NCBI GenBank assembly: GCA_017440445.1
Contig: JAFSHE010000022.1
Span: 1 to 17,800, forward strand
DNA from: Oscillospiraceae bacterium
Lineage (GTDB): Bacteria > Bacillota_A > Clostridia > Oscillospirales > Ruminococcaceae
Reading direction: 5' to 3'
DNA: 17,800 bases
Of this stretch, positions 1 to 7,639 are shown in pieces. How positions within the stretch are numbered: the stretch's first letter is position 1; each line of letters starts with the position of its first letter. The position numbers and the translations under genes are program-made. The notes under the pieces are model-generated. The model had not been told where the DNA came from. It saw only the letters and a list, made by a program, of their open reading frames with translations, and did not search any database.

Positions 1-45
1 GAAGCTCTTGAAGCAGCAGATGCTACTTCCAACGGACAAAATTAA
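1..45 (+). CDS. 3' end of an unidentified gene (partial)
   Basis: The window opens in a frame that reads 14 residues (EALEAADATSNGQN) to a TAA stop at 43-45. A strong hairpin terminator follows within ten bases, which supports this being a real gene end. The tail is polar and low in complexity, as expected of a disordered C-terminus. Too little is visible to name a family. Confidence 0.5.
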   Translation, partial: EALEAADATSNGQN

Positions 46-50
46 GATCA

Positions 51-85
51 AGAAAAGCATACGGAGAGATTCGTATGCTTTTTCT
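51..85 (+). terminator. Rho-independent terminator after the leftmost gene
   Basis: An 11-bp perfect stem, AAAAGCATACG (53-63) with CGTATGCTTTT (72-82), closes an 8-nt loop, and the 3' arm runs into a T-rich tail. It ends only about 7 bases before the Shine-Dalgarno of the hydrolase at 103. No separate promoter fits in between, so it may act as a partial terminator or attenuator for that gene. Confidence 0.8.
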
Positions 86-102
86 GTAACAAGGAGAGCA
101 AT

Positions 103-849
103 ATGACAGAAAAACTGATAAACATTGGAAATATTCCTGTTAAGCTATATAGTGCGGAAAGTCCTCGTGGTGCGGTGATAGCTGTGCATGGCTTTGGCGG
201 CAGCAAGCAGAGCGGTGCGATAGAGGGTCTTGCAAAGCGTGTCTGCACTGAGGGCTTGAGCGTTATTGCATTCGACCTGCCCGCACATGGGGAGCGCAGC
301 GACTCCATTGAGGCGCTCGACCCTCGTAACGTGATAAAGGAGATAATGACCATAGAGAAATTCGCCGCAGAGAGCATCGGCGGGGAGCTGTATACATTCG
401 CCACAAGCTTCGGCGGTATGAATATGCTCCATCGTCTGGCGATGGGTCAGGCTCCCTATAAAAGAGTAGTTCTGCGTGTTCCTGCGGTCAATATGGCGAA
501 TACTGTCGTTACTATCTCGGCTGCCTGCGACAATTATTTTTCGATGGAAAAGGCCGAAAAAGAGGGGTTCCGCATAAAGCTTTCAAAGGAGTTCGTGCTG
601 CCGTATCAGTTTTACGAAATGCTGAAGGGTGCCTCCTGTCTGCGTACCGATGCAGCATGGAACGACAGCCGTATCCTTACGATATACGCAGAGAACGACG
701 AGCTGGTTTCTCCCGCAGATACACAGGAATTCCTGCGGCTCAATCCCGAGATGAAGTCGCTCTGTGCAAAGGGCAGCCCGCACCATATTCTGGAGCCTCG
801 GCTGCTGTCGCAGGTTCTGGATAGCGCAGCGGAGTTTATCCTTGGCTGA
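103..849 (+). CDS. alpha/beta hydrolase family protein
   Basis: A 248-residue cytoplasmic protein with the serine hydrolase alpha/beta fold and no signal peptide. An oxyanion-hole HGFGG motif lies at residues 29-33. The nucleophile elbow reads ATSFGG with Ser102; the usual first Gly of GxSxG is Ala, a tolerated variant. The probable acid is Asp199 (ENDELVSP) and the probable base His227 or His228 (GSPHHI). The size and the short lid region (about 128-175) resemble small esterase or acyl-peptidase-like hydrolases; the substrate cannot be read from sequence. The start is set by AAGGAGAG at 92-99, close before ATG 103. The gene sits directly behind a terminator with no visible promoter of its own, so it probably depends on readthrough from the left. 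Confidence 0.85.
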   Translation: MTEKLINIGNIPVKLYSAESPRGAVIAVHGFGGSKQSGAIEGLAKRVCTEGLSVIAFDLPAHGERSDSIEALDPRNVIKEIMTIEKFAAESIGGELYTFATSFGGMNMLHRLAMGQAPYKRVVLRVPAVNMANTVVTISAACDNYFSMEKAEKEGFRIKLSKEFVLPYQFYEMLKGASCLRTDAAWNDSRILTIYAENDELVSPADTQEFLRLNPEMKSLCAKGSPHHILEPRLLSQVLDSAAEFILG

Positions 850-907
850 TGTGGGTGTGATATTGCACAAAAATTATTGTCATAATTCACAAATGGTTAT
901 AAACTGC

Positions 908-936
908 TTGATTATGCGGTTAGCATAAGCTATAAT
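908..936 (+). promoter_or_regulatory. sigma-A-type promoter for the EAL gene
   Basis: The -35 box TTGATT (908-913), a 17-bp spacer and the -10 box TATAAT (931-936) predict a start of transcription near 943. This leaves a leader of about 60 nt and rules out any translation start upstream of it. GGTTAGC occurs twice, at 918-924 and 947-953, flanking the -10 box; this could be an operator but is short enough to be chance. Confidence 0.8.
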
Positions 937-1004
937 TGTATAATAAGGTTAGCTATATATTTATGCTGTGGCTGATAGGCATTGAAACAAGGATGGTGAT
1001 ACGG

Positions 1005-4000
1005 ATGAGCTGCAATAGTAACGATTACGAAAACAGAATAAAAGAGCTAGAGGAGCAGCTTTCCGCCTCCAGAAAAGAGGTAAAGAATCTTCAGGTGGCG
1101 GTAAGGGCTGAAAATCTGAAGGTCAAGATTTCTTCGGAGTACAGTAATTTCGGCCTGTGGGAGTACGATATCGCAGACGATATCTGCTATCAGTACAAAA
1201 AGCTGAACGGCATCTATGAAGCGGAGCTGGACCCCATCGTACATTTCAGGGATACTATCATAAGCTGGGGCAACGTGTATTCAGAGGATATCCCTGTGTT
1301 CCATAAGTTCTGTGACGCTATGGAGCGTGGCGACAAGGAGATACGTTACGATGTCCGTACAATAAATGATTACAGCGATGTTGTGTGGTTCAGGTACGAG
1401 GGAAAGACCATATATGATGAAACAGGCAGACCAGTCCGAGTAGTCGGCCGTACCCTTGATGTTACCGAGGAAAAGGGCGGCACAGGAATAAACAGTGACG
1501 AGCGTCACGATATGCTTACAGGCGCATTTGCATACAGCACTTTTGTTGAAACTGTGGAGCGTAAGCTTCAGGAAAAGAGCGACAAGAATTCCGCACTGGT
1601 CGTGGTGGGAATAGACCGTTTTTCGGAGCTGAAGGACTCTCCCGATTTCGATACGGACCTTATCCAGAAGACCCTTGGAAAGGTGCTGGAGGGACAGAGT
1701 GCCGCAGAGCAGGGCAGTGCATTTGCGCGCATCACCGACGGAGCATTTGCGTTTTTTGTCCGTTTCAGGGATATACCTAATCTGAATACCATCGTTTCAA
1801 GACTTATATTCAGATTCCATGATTTCCATTTCACCGATGGTGTAAGCGACAAGACTGTTACCGTCAGCGCGGGCGTTGCCATATTCAAGACCTATAAGAA
1901 TTACGAAACTACATATAAAGAGGCGTGTGCTGCGTTTAATTCCGCAAGGTCAAAGGGCGGAAACGGCTTTATGCGGTATACCGCTTCCATGCAGCTTACC
2001 GCTGAGATACTCCCCGAGAGCAAGCTTTCCGTACTGCCCGAGGAGATAACAGGCGCAGTAGGTGCGGAAACGATATATCATTGTATCAACCTTGCGCTGG
2101 CAGACGAGAAGAATATCTCGCTCATGCGCCGTGCAATCCGTCTTATAGGCGAGTATACAAAGATAACGCAGTTCTATCTCTGCCGTTTCAGATCGGGCGG
2201 GGATGAGATGTATATGCCCTGGAGCGTAAGCGGTGAAACCGAATATAATGAGAAGCTTCCCAATGTTGTTCCTGAATGCAGCCGTGAGGAATGGCTCGGT
2301 ATACTCAGGAGAAACAAGCGTATTATAGCGACCGTTGACCGTTCGGAGCACAAAGAGTATAAGCTTGCATTCGTGAACGGTGCGGTCTCGGCTATCTGCT
2401 GTCCGATAATGGGCGGTGAAAATATTGCGGGCTATTTCGTGATGGTATCCGATTCGCTGATGGCATGGCAGGAATCTGACATCAGCATCGTGGATATGCT
2501 GAGAAGTTCTTTTGACTGCATGTTCGGCAGATATTACATGGACTATCAGCTTAACAGACGGCTGAATTTCGCAAATGCCGTAATAAACGACCTTGGAATA
2601 GAGGGATTTACGATAGACACCGAAACCTATGAGGTGGACTATCTCGGAGAGCGTGCCGCATTCAGCTATGACATGAAAAAGGGCGATGTGTGCTACAAGG
2701 CTATAAGAGGTCTGGACGCTCCCTGTCCCGATTGCCCTGTTAATCAGCTTAAGGCGGGACAGCTCTCAGCGTGTACGGCATTCTACCGTGAAAGCGACAA
2801 CCGCTGGATAGATATAGCGGCATCCCGATACGAGACCGAGGACGGAAATGCAAGATATGCCATAAGCACTGTGGATATCACAAACTGCATCGGCAAGGTG
2901 CGCACAAGGGATTCGCTGACAGGCGTGATGGGCTTCGACAGCTTTGCGGTGGACGCCATGAGGCTGACCGCACAGATACCCGACTATGGCTATATAGTGG
3001 TGATAAATGTTGCGAATTTCCGCCGCCTGAACGAAACAAGCGGCTATGAGAGCGGCGATACGGTTATAATTGCGGTCGCTGATGTACTTAACTCTGCACT
3101 TGGTGCGGATGAGCTACTCTGCCGCACTGAGGGCGCACGCTTTGTGGCGCTGTACCGCAATAAAAACGCAAATGATCTGCTTACAAGGCTTAATCAGATG
3201 TTCCGCAGTGCGCAGCATCAGGTGCTTGAGAAGGCAGGACTTCAGGTGCATATTATTGCGGGCGCATACGAGCTTACGGGTGAAAAACTCGGTATCATGT
3301 CTGCACTTGACAGGGCTATACTTGCGCAAAAGACCGTCAAAGACAAGGCGTACTACACTGATAATATGATAGCCTTCTATGACAACACCATGAGGGAGGA
3401 GCTTCAGACACGTCAGTATATCGAGACCCACATGGTGGAGGCTCTGGAGAATGGCGAGTTCAAGGTGTTCTATCAGCCTAAGGTAAGCACCGAAACGGGA
3501 CAGATCGTGGGCGCAGAGGCGCTGGTGCGCTGGATAAGACCCGACGGCGAGATGATTTCTCCCGGAAAGTTTGTTCCTGTATTTGAGCGCAACGGTTTTA
3601 TCACGGATATGGATTTTGCCATCTACCGCAGTGCTATTGCGGATATCAAGCGATGGATAAGGAACGGTATAGAGGTACCTCTGATATCGCTGAATGTTTC
3701 ACGTCATCACATGCGTGATGAGACCTTCCCCGACAAGATATGTGCGCTGGTGGATAACCTCGGAGTTCCCCGCAGTATGATAGAGCTTGAGATAACAGAA
3801 AGCATGCTGACCGAGAACATGAGTCGTCTGCTTGACGCTATGACGCAGCTGAAGGAAGCGGGATTCAGGATATCGGTAGATGATTTCGGTTCGGGATACT
3901 CCTCGCTTAATCTCATAACTCTGCTGCCTTTTGATACGCTGAAGATAGACGGAGGCTTCTTCCTGAGGAATGAGCTGACCGAGAAGAACAAGAAGGTAAT

Positions 4001-4190
4001 AACCTCTATCGTGGAGCTTGCAAAAAATCTTAATCTCTCCACGGTATCCGAGGGTGTTGAAACAGATGAGCAGGTAGGCTTCTTAAAGGACCTCGGCTGT
4101 GATATCATCCAGGGATACTATTATTATAAACCCATGCCTGTTGTCAGCTTTGAGAAGCTGCTGACTGCGGATAAAGAAGAAAATATCTGA
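1005..4190 (+). CDS. PAS/GAF-like, degenerate GGDEF x2, EAL domain protein (probable c-di-GMP phosphodiesterase)
   Basis: A 1061-residue cytoplasmic signalling protein without membrane segments. Order: short coiled coil (about 5-45); PAS with PAC tail (about 50-157); GGDEF-like domain whose signature reads RITDGAF (about 242-248); GAF-like region (about 350-515); a PAS-like region with the cysteine cluster CYKAIRG...PCPDCP (563-578); a second GGDEF-like domain with RTEGARF (707-713); EAL domain (about 812-1053). EAL key positions look intact: EAL 838-840, Asn897 (SLNVS), Glu929 (LEITES), DDFGSGYS (959-966), Lys980 (LKID), Glu1016 (SEGVET) and IQGYY (1035-1039). I infer c-di-GMP hydrolysis controlled by the N-terminal sensors, with neither GGDEF able to make c-di-GMP. 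The start was chosen because AAGGATGGTGAT (989-1000) is nearly the full anti-16S complement and sits 4 nt before this ATG; upstream in-frame starts are too close to it or lie in the promoter. Confidence 0.9.
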   Translation: MSCNSNDYENRIKELEEQLSASRKEVKNLQVAVRAENLKVKISSEYSNFGLWEYDIADDICYQYKKLNGIYEAELDPIVHFRDTIISWGNVYSEDIPVFHKFCDAMERGDKEIRYDVRTINDYSDVVWFRYEGKTIYDETGRPVRVVGRTLDVTEEKGGTGINSDERHDMLTGAFAYSTFVETVERKLQEKSDKNSALVVVGIDRFSELKDSPDFDTDLIQKTLGKVLEGQSAAEQGSAFARITDGAFAFFVRFRDIPNLNTIVSRLIFRFHDFHFTDGVSDKTVTVSAGVAIFKTYKNYETTYKEACAAFNSARSKGGNGFMRYTASMQLTAEILPESKLSVLPEEITGAVGAETIYHCINLALADEKNISLMRRAIRLIGEYTKITQFYLCRFRSGGDEMYMPWSVSGETEYNEKLPNVVPECSREEWLGILRRNKRIIATVDRSEHKEYKLAFVNGAVSAICCPIMGGENIAGYFVMVSDSLMAWQESDISIVDMLRSSFDCMFGRYYMDYQLNRRLNFANAVINDLGIEGFTIDTETYEVDYLGERAAFSYDMKKGDVCYKAIRGLDAPCPDCPVNQLKAGQLSACTAFYRESDNRWIDIAASRYETEDGNARYAISTVDITNCIGKVRTRDSLTGVMGFDSFAVDAMRLTAQIPDYGYIVVINVANFRRLNETSGYESGDTVIIAVADVLNSALGADELLCRTEGARFVALYRNKNANDLLTRLNQMFRSAQHQVLEKAGLQVHIIAGAYELTGEKLGIMSALDRAILAQKTVKDKAYYTDNMIAFYDNTMREELQTRQYIETHMVEALENGEFKVFYQPKVSTETGQIVGAEALVRWIRPDGEMISPGKFVPVFERNGFITDMDFAIYRSAIADIKRWIRNGIEVPLISLNVSRHHMRDETFPDKICALVDNLGVPRSMIELEITESMLTENMSRLLDAMTQLKEAGFRISVDDFGSGYSSLNLITLLPFDTLKIDGGFFLRNELTEKNKKVITSIVELAKNLNLSTVSEGVETDEQVGFLKDLGCDIIQGYYYYKPMPVVSFEKLLTADKEENI

Positions 4191-4193
4191 TAA

Positions 4194-4239
4194 AAAGATC
4201 AGCCTATGATACCGAGCGTATCATAGGCTGATTTATTTT
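4194..4239. terminator. bidirectional terminator between convergent genes
   Basis: A perfect 14-bp stem (4199-4212 with 4218-4231) encloses the 5-nt loop CGAGC. On the plus strand the stem is followed by TTTATTTTT; on the minus strand by TCTTTTTAT. It therefore serves both the EAL gene ending at 4190 and the chemoreceptor gene ending at 4246. Confidence 0.92.
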
Positions 4240-4245
4240 TATATA

Positions 4246-6246
4246 TCAGTGGCCGACGAAATTTGTCAGGATATCCTGAAGATTCTGTGACTGGGTATTC
4301 AGCTTGTCGCTGGACGCTGCGCTCTCCTGTGCAGATGCGGCGGTGGAGCGTACTATATCCTCGATCGCTGTGATCTTTTCGGATACGTTCTTTACGTCCG
4401 CTGCCTGTGCCTCGGAGGCTTCGGATATCTTTACGATAAGGTCGTTTACGCTGCCTACGCCCTCAGATACGGTAACAAGCGCTGCCTCGGTCTCCGCTGC
4501 AAGGCGGGAGCCTTTCTCTACTACCTCGCCTGTACCGCTGATAAGCTCGTTGGTGTTCTTTACAGCCTCGGCTGACTTGGATGCAAGGTTTCTTACCTCG
4601 TCCGCAACCACTGCGAAGCCCTTGCCTGCGTTGCCTGCCCTTGCCGCTTCGATAGCAGCATTGAGTGCGAGTATGTTGGTCTGGAATGCTATGTCATCGA
4701 TAGTCTTTACTATCTTCACTATCTCCTGAGCCTTGTTGTTGATGTCGTTCATGGACTGGAGAAGCTCGGTCATACGGCGGTTACACTCGACTACGTTGTC
4801 GGAGGTTATTCCCGACTGAGCCTGTGCGGATTCTGCGGATGCCGCATTCTCGTTTATCTGTGTTACCATCTTCTCTATCAGACCCATAAGCTCGTCTATG
4901 GTCTTTGACTGCTCGCTTACACCCTCTGCGAGTGTACTGGAGGAGGATGCAACGCTTGCGGAGCTGAGCGCTACCTCGTTGGAGGCTACATCTATGCCGC
5001 CGATTATGTCGCTGAGTTTATCGGATATCCTGATAACGGATTCCTTTATCTTTGCGAAGTCGCCAACATAGTTGCCGTTGAACTCGATGTTGAAGTCGCC
5101 GTGGGACAGCTTGTCAAGGTTGCTGTTGATATCGTTTATGTAGCCTGTCCATACCTGATTTGTTTCAGCGATGCTGATGCACAGGTCGCTGATGCTGTCG
5201 TCTGCATAGTATGTGGGAGTGTAGCTGAGGTCGCCTTCCTTCATGTCGGCAGCGGCTTCCTTAAGCTCGTCAATTGGCTTTATTATCTTCCTGATAAGTA
5301 TGGAGAGAATAACTATCGAAATAATAGCGGAGATCACAAACATTATGAACATCGCCATTATAACGCCCCACATCTGGGAGTTGTACTGGCTTGAGGGGGT
5401 CGAATAGAGGTAATACCAGCCTGTTGAGCCGATCTTTGCAGGAACAAAGTAGGATGTTTTTCCGTTATAATCCTTGGTTTTGAGCGGCGAGTAATTCTCA
5501 TTTGAAATGGCTTCTACCAGCCCACCGTATGCGGGAATATCGGAAAGGGATGTGATAACGGTGGAACCATCCTCGCTGATACGAGGCATGTATTCCTCGC
5601 TGCCGTGTACGATAAGACCGAATTTGTCATCCGCAAGCATGGGATATGCATTGTCAAGTATCTGGATGCTGTTGGTTATCTCGGTGAGGTAATCGGCGTA
5701 GATATCTGTTCCGATAACGAAATCCAGTGTTTTGTCTGACTTGTAGAATGCTCTAGAAACGGTCATTACAAGCTTCTGTGTGTTGTTGTCGATATAGGGG
5801 GAGGTGCAGGTGTATGCGCCGTTTGCTGCGATGGTAGCCTTGTACCAGTCACGCTGGGTAACGTCGAAATCCTCGGGCAGCACGAATTTGCTGGCGAAAA
5901 GTGTAGTTTTGTTGGGAATGACAACGTAGCTGTCAACAGTATCTGCGGATTTTCTGGATGCAAGGAAATCCTCCAGCTCGGAATAGGTCATGTTCTCAAG
6001 GCTGTTGTTGTACTGGATGGAGTCGCCGAAATATGCTATGGTGTTCTCCTGACGGTCTATCCAGCTGTCGAATTCCAGAGCTTTTGCGGCGAGTGTAGCG
6101 GATATCTCCTTGTTGATGCGGGTGTCAAGAGTATCTCTGAAAATAAAGTATGATACTACCGCCACAAGTGTGAATACGATACTTATTATCAGGGTCACTG
6201 CCAGGGTAAGCTTTTTGTGAAAGCCTCTTTGCTTTTTGGTCTGCAT
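4246..6246 (-). CDS. methyl-accepting chemotaxis protein with dCache sensor domain
   Basis: A 666-residue inner-membrane chemoreceptor. TM1 (about 13-35) is followed by an extracytoplasmic dCache domain (about 36-290), TM2 (about 293-317), a HAMP domain (about 318-372), a second HAMP-like segment (about 373-420) and a cytoplasmic signalling domain. The conserved hairpin tip (about 513-552) includes [20 protein letters not shown] (519-538). The membrane-distal dCache module has R132, W134, Y135 and D181, which match four of the five positions of the amino-acid-binding dCache motif; the fifth, usually Tyr, is Phe127. I infer an amino acid or related amine ligand. The protein ends right after the signalling domain and lacks a CheR-tethering pentapeptide. 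No other chemotaxis gene is in the window. The start has GGAGGAAG about 8 nt upstream. Confidence 0.95.
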   Translation of the reverse strand: MQTKKQRGFHKKLTLAVTLIISIVFTLVAVVSYFIFRDTLDTRINKEISATLAAKALEFDSWIDRQENTIAYFGDSIQYNNSLENMTYSELEDFLASRKSADTVDSYVVIPNKTTLFASKFVLPEDFDVTQRDWYKATIAANGAYTCTSPYIDNNTQKLVMTVSRAFYKSDKTLDFVIGTDIYADYLTEITNSIQILDNAYPMLADDKFGLIVHGSEEYMPRISEDGSTVITSLSDIPAYGGLVEAISNENYSPLKTKDYNGKTSYFVPAKIGSTGWYYLYSTPSSQYNSQMWGVIMAMFIMFVISAIISIVILSILIRKIIKPIDELKEAAADMKEGDLSYTPTYYADDSISDLCISIAETNQVWTGYINDINSNLDKLSHGDFNIEFNGNYVGDFAKIKESVIRISDKLSDIIGGIDVASNEVALSSASVASSSSTLAEGVSEQSKTIDELMGLIEKMVTQINENAASAESAQAQSGITSDNVVECNRRMTELLQSMNDINNKAQEIVKIVKTIDDIAFQTNILALNAAIEAARAGNAGKGFAVVADEVRNLASKSAEAVKNTNELISGTGEVVEKGSRLAAETEAALVTVSEGVGSVNDLIVKISEASEAQAADVKNVSEKITAIEDIVRSTAASAQESAASSDKLNTQSQNLQDILTNFVGH

Positions 6247-6302
6247 AACTATCTTCCTCCTTTTTTGATGATATTGTCACGGGGACAACATATTTCTCCT
6301 TT

Positions 6303-6331
6303 ATTATACAACATTTTCCTTTTCTTTGCAA
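6303..6331 (-). promoter_or_regulatory. sigma-A-type promoter for the chemoreceptor gene
   Basis: Read on the minus strand: -35 TTGCAA (6331-6326), 17-bp spacer, -10 TATAAT (6308-6303). Transcription would begin near 6296, giving a leader of about 50 nt. The perfect 10-bp palindrome TAGCATGCTA at 6348-6357 lies just upstream of the -35 box and could be a regulator site. I see no sigma-28-type flagellar promoter here. Confidence 0.78.
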
Positions 6332-6380
6332 TAGCAAAATAAAGTGTTAGCATGCTATTTACAGAAAATATTACGTGGTA

Positions 6381-6418
6381 CAAAAAAGAAATGACCTGAG
6401 ATTTTTCTCAGGTCATTT
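6381..6418 (-). terminator. Rho-independent terminator of queT
   Basis: A 12-bp perfect stem (6389-6400 with 6407-6418) with a 6-nt loop. On the minus strand the stem is followed by CTTTTTT, giving a normal U-tract. It lies 15 bases after the queT stop and before the chemoreceptor promoter. Confidence 0.88.
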
Positions 6419-6432
6419 AATGTATTTGTCTG

Positions 6433-6954
6433 TTATTGTTCAGCAGCGGACGGCCTTGTTTTTCTGGAGCCGACCAGTTCCATGAAGGGCTTGTTTTTCT
6501 CCAGTACAAATCTGAACAGCGGGCAGCCGACTGCGGTTATCACTACAAGCTCTCCGAGGCCTACCGTCAGCATGCTGAGCCATATCGGCTCGTTGAAAGC
6601 GAGCAGCAGCTCCACTGCGATTATCACAGCGTTGCTGAGTACAGGCAGCAGCGAAGCAAGCCAGATGTTCTTCACCGAGAACATGGGAATCACCGCTATG
6701 GCGGTGGCAAGCGTACCGAATACCATGTCCATAAGCGCCATCGGGCTGAAGCAGTTTGCGATAAAGCATCCCACGATAAGCGCTATGCTGTAATCCCTGC
6801 GGTAGAAGCACAGCAGAGTAAGTATCTCGGCTATGCGGAACTGCACAGGCCCGAACGAGAACCCCGAAAGCACCAGTGTAAGTGCGGCGTAAAGAGCGGC
6901 AACTACCGCAAGTCGTGCAAGATCTCTGATCTTGTTTGTCTGATTTTTTTGCAT
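6433..6954 (-). CDS. queT: QueT-family queuosine precursor transporter
   Basis: A 173-residue integral membrane protein with about five hydrophobic segments. Its GPVQFRIAEILTLL stretch (35-48), the following YRRDY, and DMVFGT (76-81) are typical of the QueT family, the substrate-binding component of ECF-type vitamin transporters that take up queuosine precursors such as preQ1. The energising module (EcfA/A'/T) is not in the window, as is usual for group II ECF systems that share one module. Two things support the call independently: a preQ1-I-type riboswitch lies immediately upstream, and AAGGAG lies 7 nt before the ATG and forms part of the riboswitch pseudoknot. The gene appears monocistronic, with its own promoter and terminator. 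A polar tail (about 161-173) follows the last membrane segment. Confidence 0.93.
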   Translation of the reverse strand: MQKNQTNKIRDLARLAVVAALYAALTLVLSGFSFGPVQFRIAEILTLLCFYRRDYSIALIVGCFIANCFSPMALMDMVFGTLATAIAVIPMFSVKNIWLASLLPVLSNAVIIAVELLLAFNEPIWLSMLTVGLGELVVITAVGCPLFRFVLEKNKPFMELVGSRKTRPSAAEQ

Positions 6955-6961
6955 AAAAAAA

Positions 6962-7002
6962 CTCCTTGTTTTTTAACGGTGGTTAGGCAAAGAAAACACC
7001 GT
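6962..7002 (-). promoter_or_regulatory. preQ1-I-type riboswitch controlling queT translation
   Basis: On the minus strand, stem P1 is ACGGTG (7002-6997) with CACCGT (6981-6976). The loop holds L1 TTTT, the P2 5' strand CTTTG (6992-6988) and L2 CCTAAC (6987-6982). The A-rich L3 TAAAAAA (6975-6969) leads to the P2 3' strand CAAGG (6968-6964). CTTTG pairs with CAAGG (one G-U pair) to form an H-type pseudoknot, the layout of preQ1-I aptamers; the UAAC before P1' and the AAC-AAGG tail resemble the small type seen in Thermoanaerobacter. The CAAGG strand overlaps the Shine-Dalgarno AAGGAG, so ligand binding should hide the ribosome site. preQ1 would thus shut off its own importer at translation. Confidence 0.9.
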
Positions 7003-7032
7003 ATTAAATTCTGTGCGCCATGCACAACTGAT

Positions 7033-7061
7033 ATGATACCATATTTCTTCCGAAAAATCAA
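7033..7061 (-). promoter_or_regulatory. promoter for queT, extended -10
   Basis: On the minus strand: -35 TTGATT (7061-7056), 17-bp spacer, -10 TATCAT (7038-7033) preceded by an extended TGG. Transcription would start near 7026, about 24 nt before the riboswitch. A 5-bp hairpin (TGTGC with GCACA, about 7025-7011) sits at the start of the leader and may insulate the aptamer. Confidence 0.8.
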
Positions 7062-7070
7062 GAGGGTATT

Positions 7071-7109
7071 TTTGTATAAACAGACAGATGCTCTGCCTGT
7101 TTATACAAA
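7071..7109 (-). terminator. long hairpin across the metallophosphoesterase stop codon
   Basis: A 13-bp perfect inverted repeat (7071-7083 with 7097-7109), one mismatch, then 4 more base pairs around a 3-nt loop. The stop codon (7103-7101) lies in the stem. On the minus strand the hairpin is followed by AATACCC rather than a T-run, so it is not a standard intrinsic terminator. It may be a weak terminator or protect the 3' end of the mRNA, just before the queT promoter. Confidence 0.5.
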
Positions 7110-7637
7110 GCCCTTTTCCTTTATCTGCTCCAGTGTTTTCGGGAAATAATCATGCAGCATGCACCCCACGTTGTAGCACTCGTAGGGAATTCCACGCTCC
7201 TGCATCAGCGCACGGTACTCGTTGAACGGTCTGCTGTCACGGGAGGTGTGGATGTGTCCGTAAAGATGCACCGCACCACGGTCGGCATTCTTCCAGTGGG
7301 CGATGGGATAGTGACATAATATCACACGTTGTCCGTTATCCACTATCTCGGCATATTCCTTTATCCATACAAAGGTCTTTCTCATAAAGTCTGTGGGTCG
7401 GTCGTGGTTTCCGAGAATGAGATACTTGCGCCCGTTCAGCTTTTTCAGTACCTCGTCGCCCTGCTCGTTGTTCCATGCAAAATCCCCGAGGATATATACG
7501 TCGTCCTCCCTGCCTACGACCGCATTCCAGTTTGCGATGAAGCACCTGTTCATCTCCTCTGTCGTGGCGAAGGGACGTGCGTCAAATCTTATGCTGTTTT
7601 CGTGACCTATATGAAGGTCGGATGTATAGAAGTTCAT
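7101..7637 (-). CDS. calcineurin-like metallophosphoesterase
   Basis: A 178-residue cytoplasmic protein with the full metal-binding set of the calcineurin-like superfamily: DLH (Asp7, His9), GDFAW (Asp52), GNHD (Asn77, His78), CHYP (His109) and GHIH (His128, His130). The family hydrolyses phosphomono- or diesters with two divalent metals. This compact form lacks extra domains and its substrate cannot be told. It starts 2 bases after the stop of the AraC-type regulator gene, with GGAG about 8 nt before the ATG inside the end of that gene. The two are thus almost certainly co-transcribed, though no obvious link to arabinose use is known for this family. It ends in a long hairpin. Confidence 0.9.
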   Translation of the reverse strand: MNFYTSDLHIGHENSIRFDARPFATTEEMNRCFIANWNAVVGREDDVYILGDFAWNNEQGDEVLKKLNGRKYLILGNHDRPTDFMRKTFVWIKEYAEIVDNGQRVILCHYPIAHWKNADRGAVHLYGHIHTSRDSRPFNEYRALMQERGIPYECYNVGCMLHDYFPKTLEQIKEKGFV

Positions 7638-7639
7638 TT

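Noticed and set aside
943..1004. Possible c-di-GMP riboswitch in the leader of the EAL gene
   Set aside because: The 60-nt leader lacks the conserved core of either c-di-GMP riboswitch class and is too short for them.
2196..2207. GGDE tetrapeptide in the EAL protein (residues 398-401)
   Set aside because: It lies in the GAF-like region, not at the beta-hairpin of either GGDEF-like domain, and is followed by MYMPW rather than F plus the domain context.
6436..7149. A 237-codon plus-strand frame opposite queT
   Set aside because: It crosses the riboswitch, the queT promoter and the end of the phosphoesterase gene; composition is implausible for a protein.
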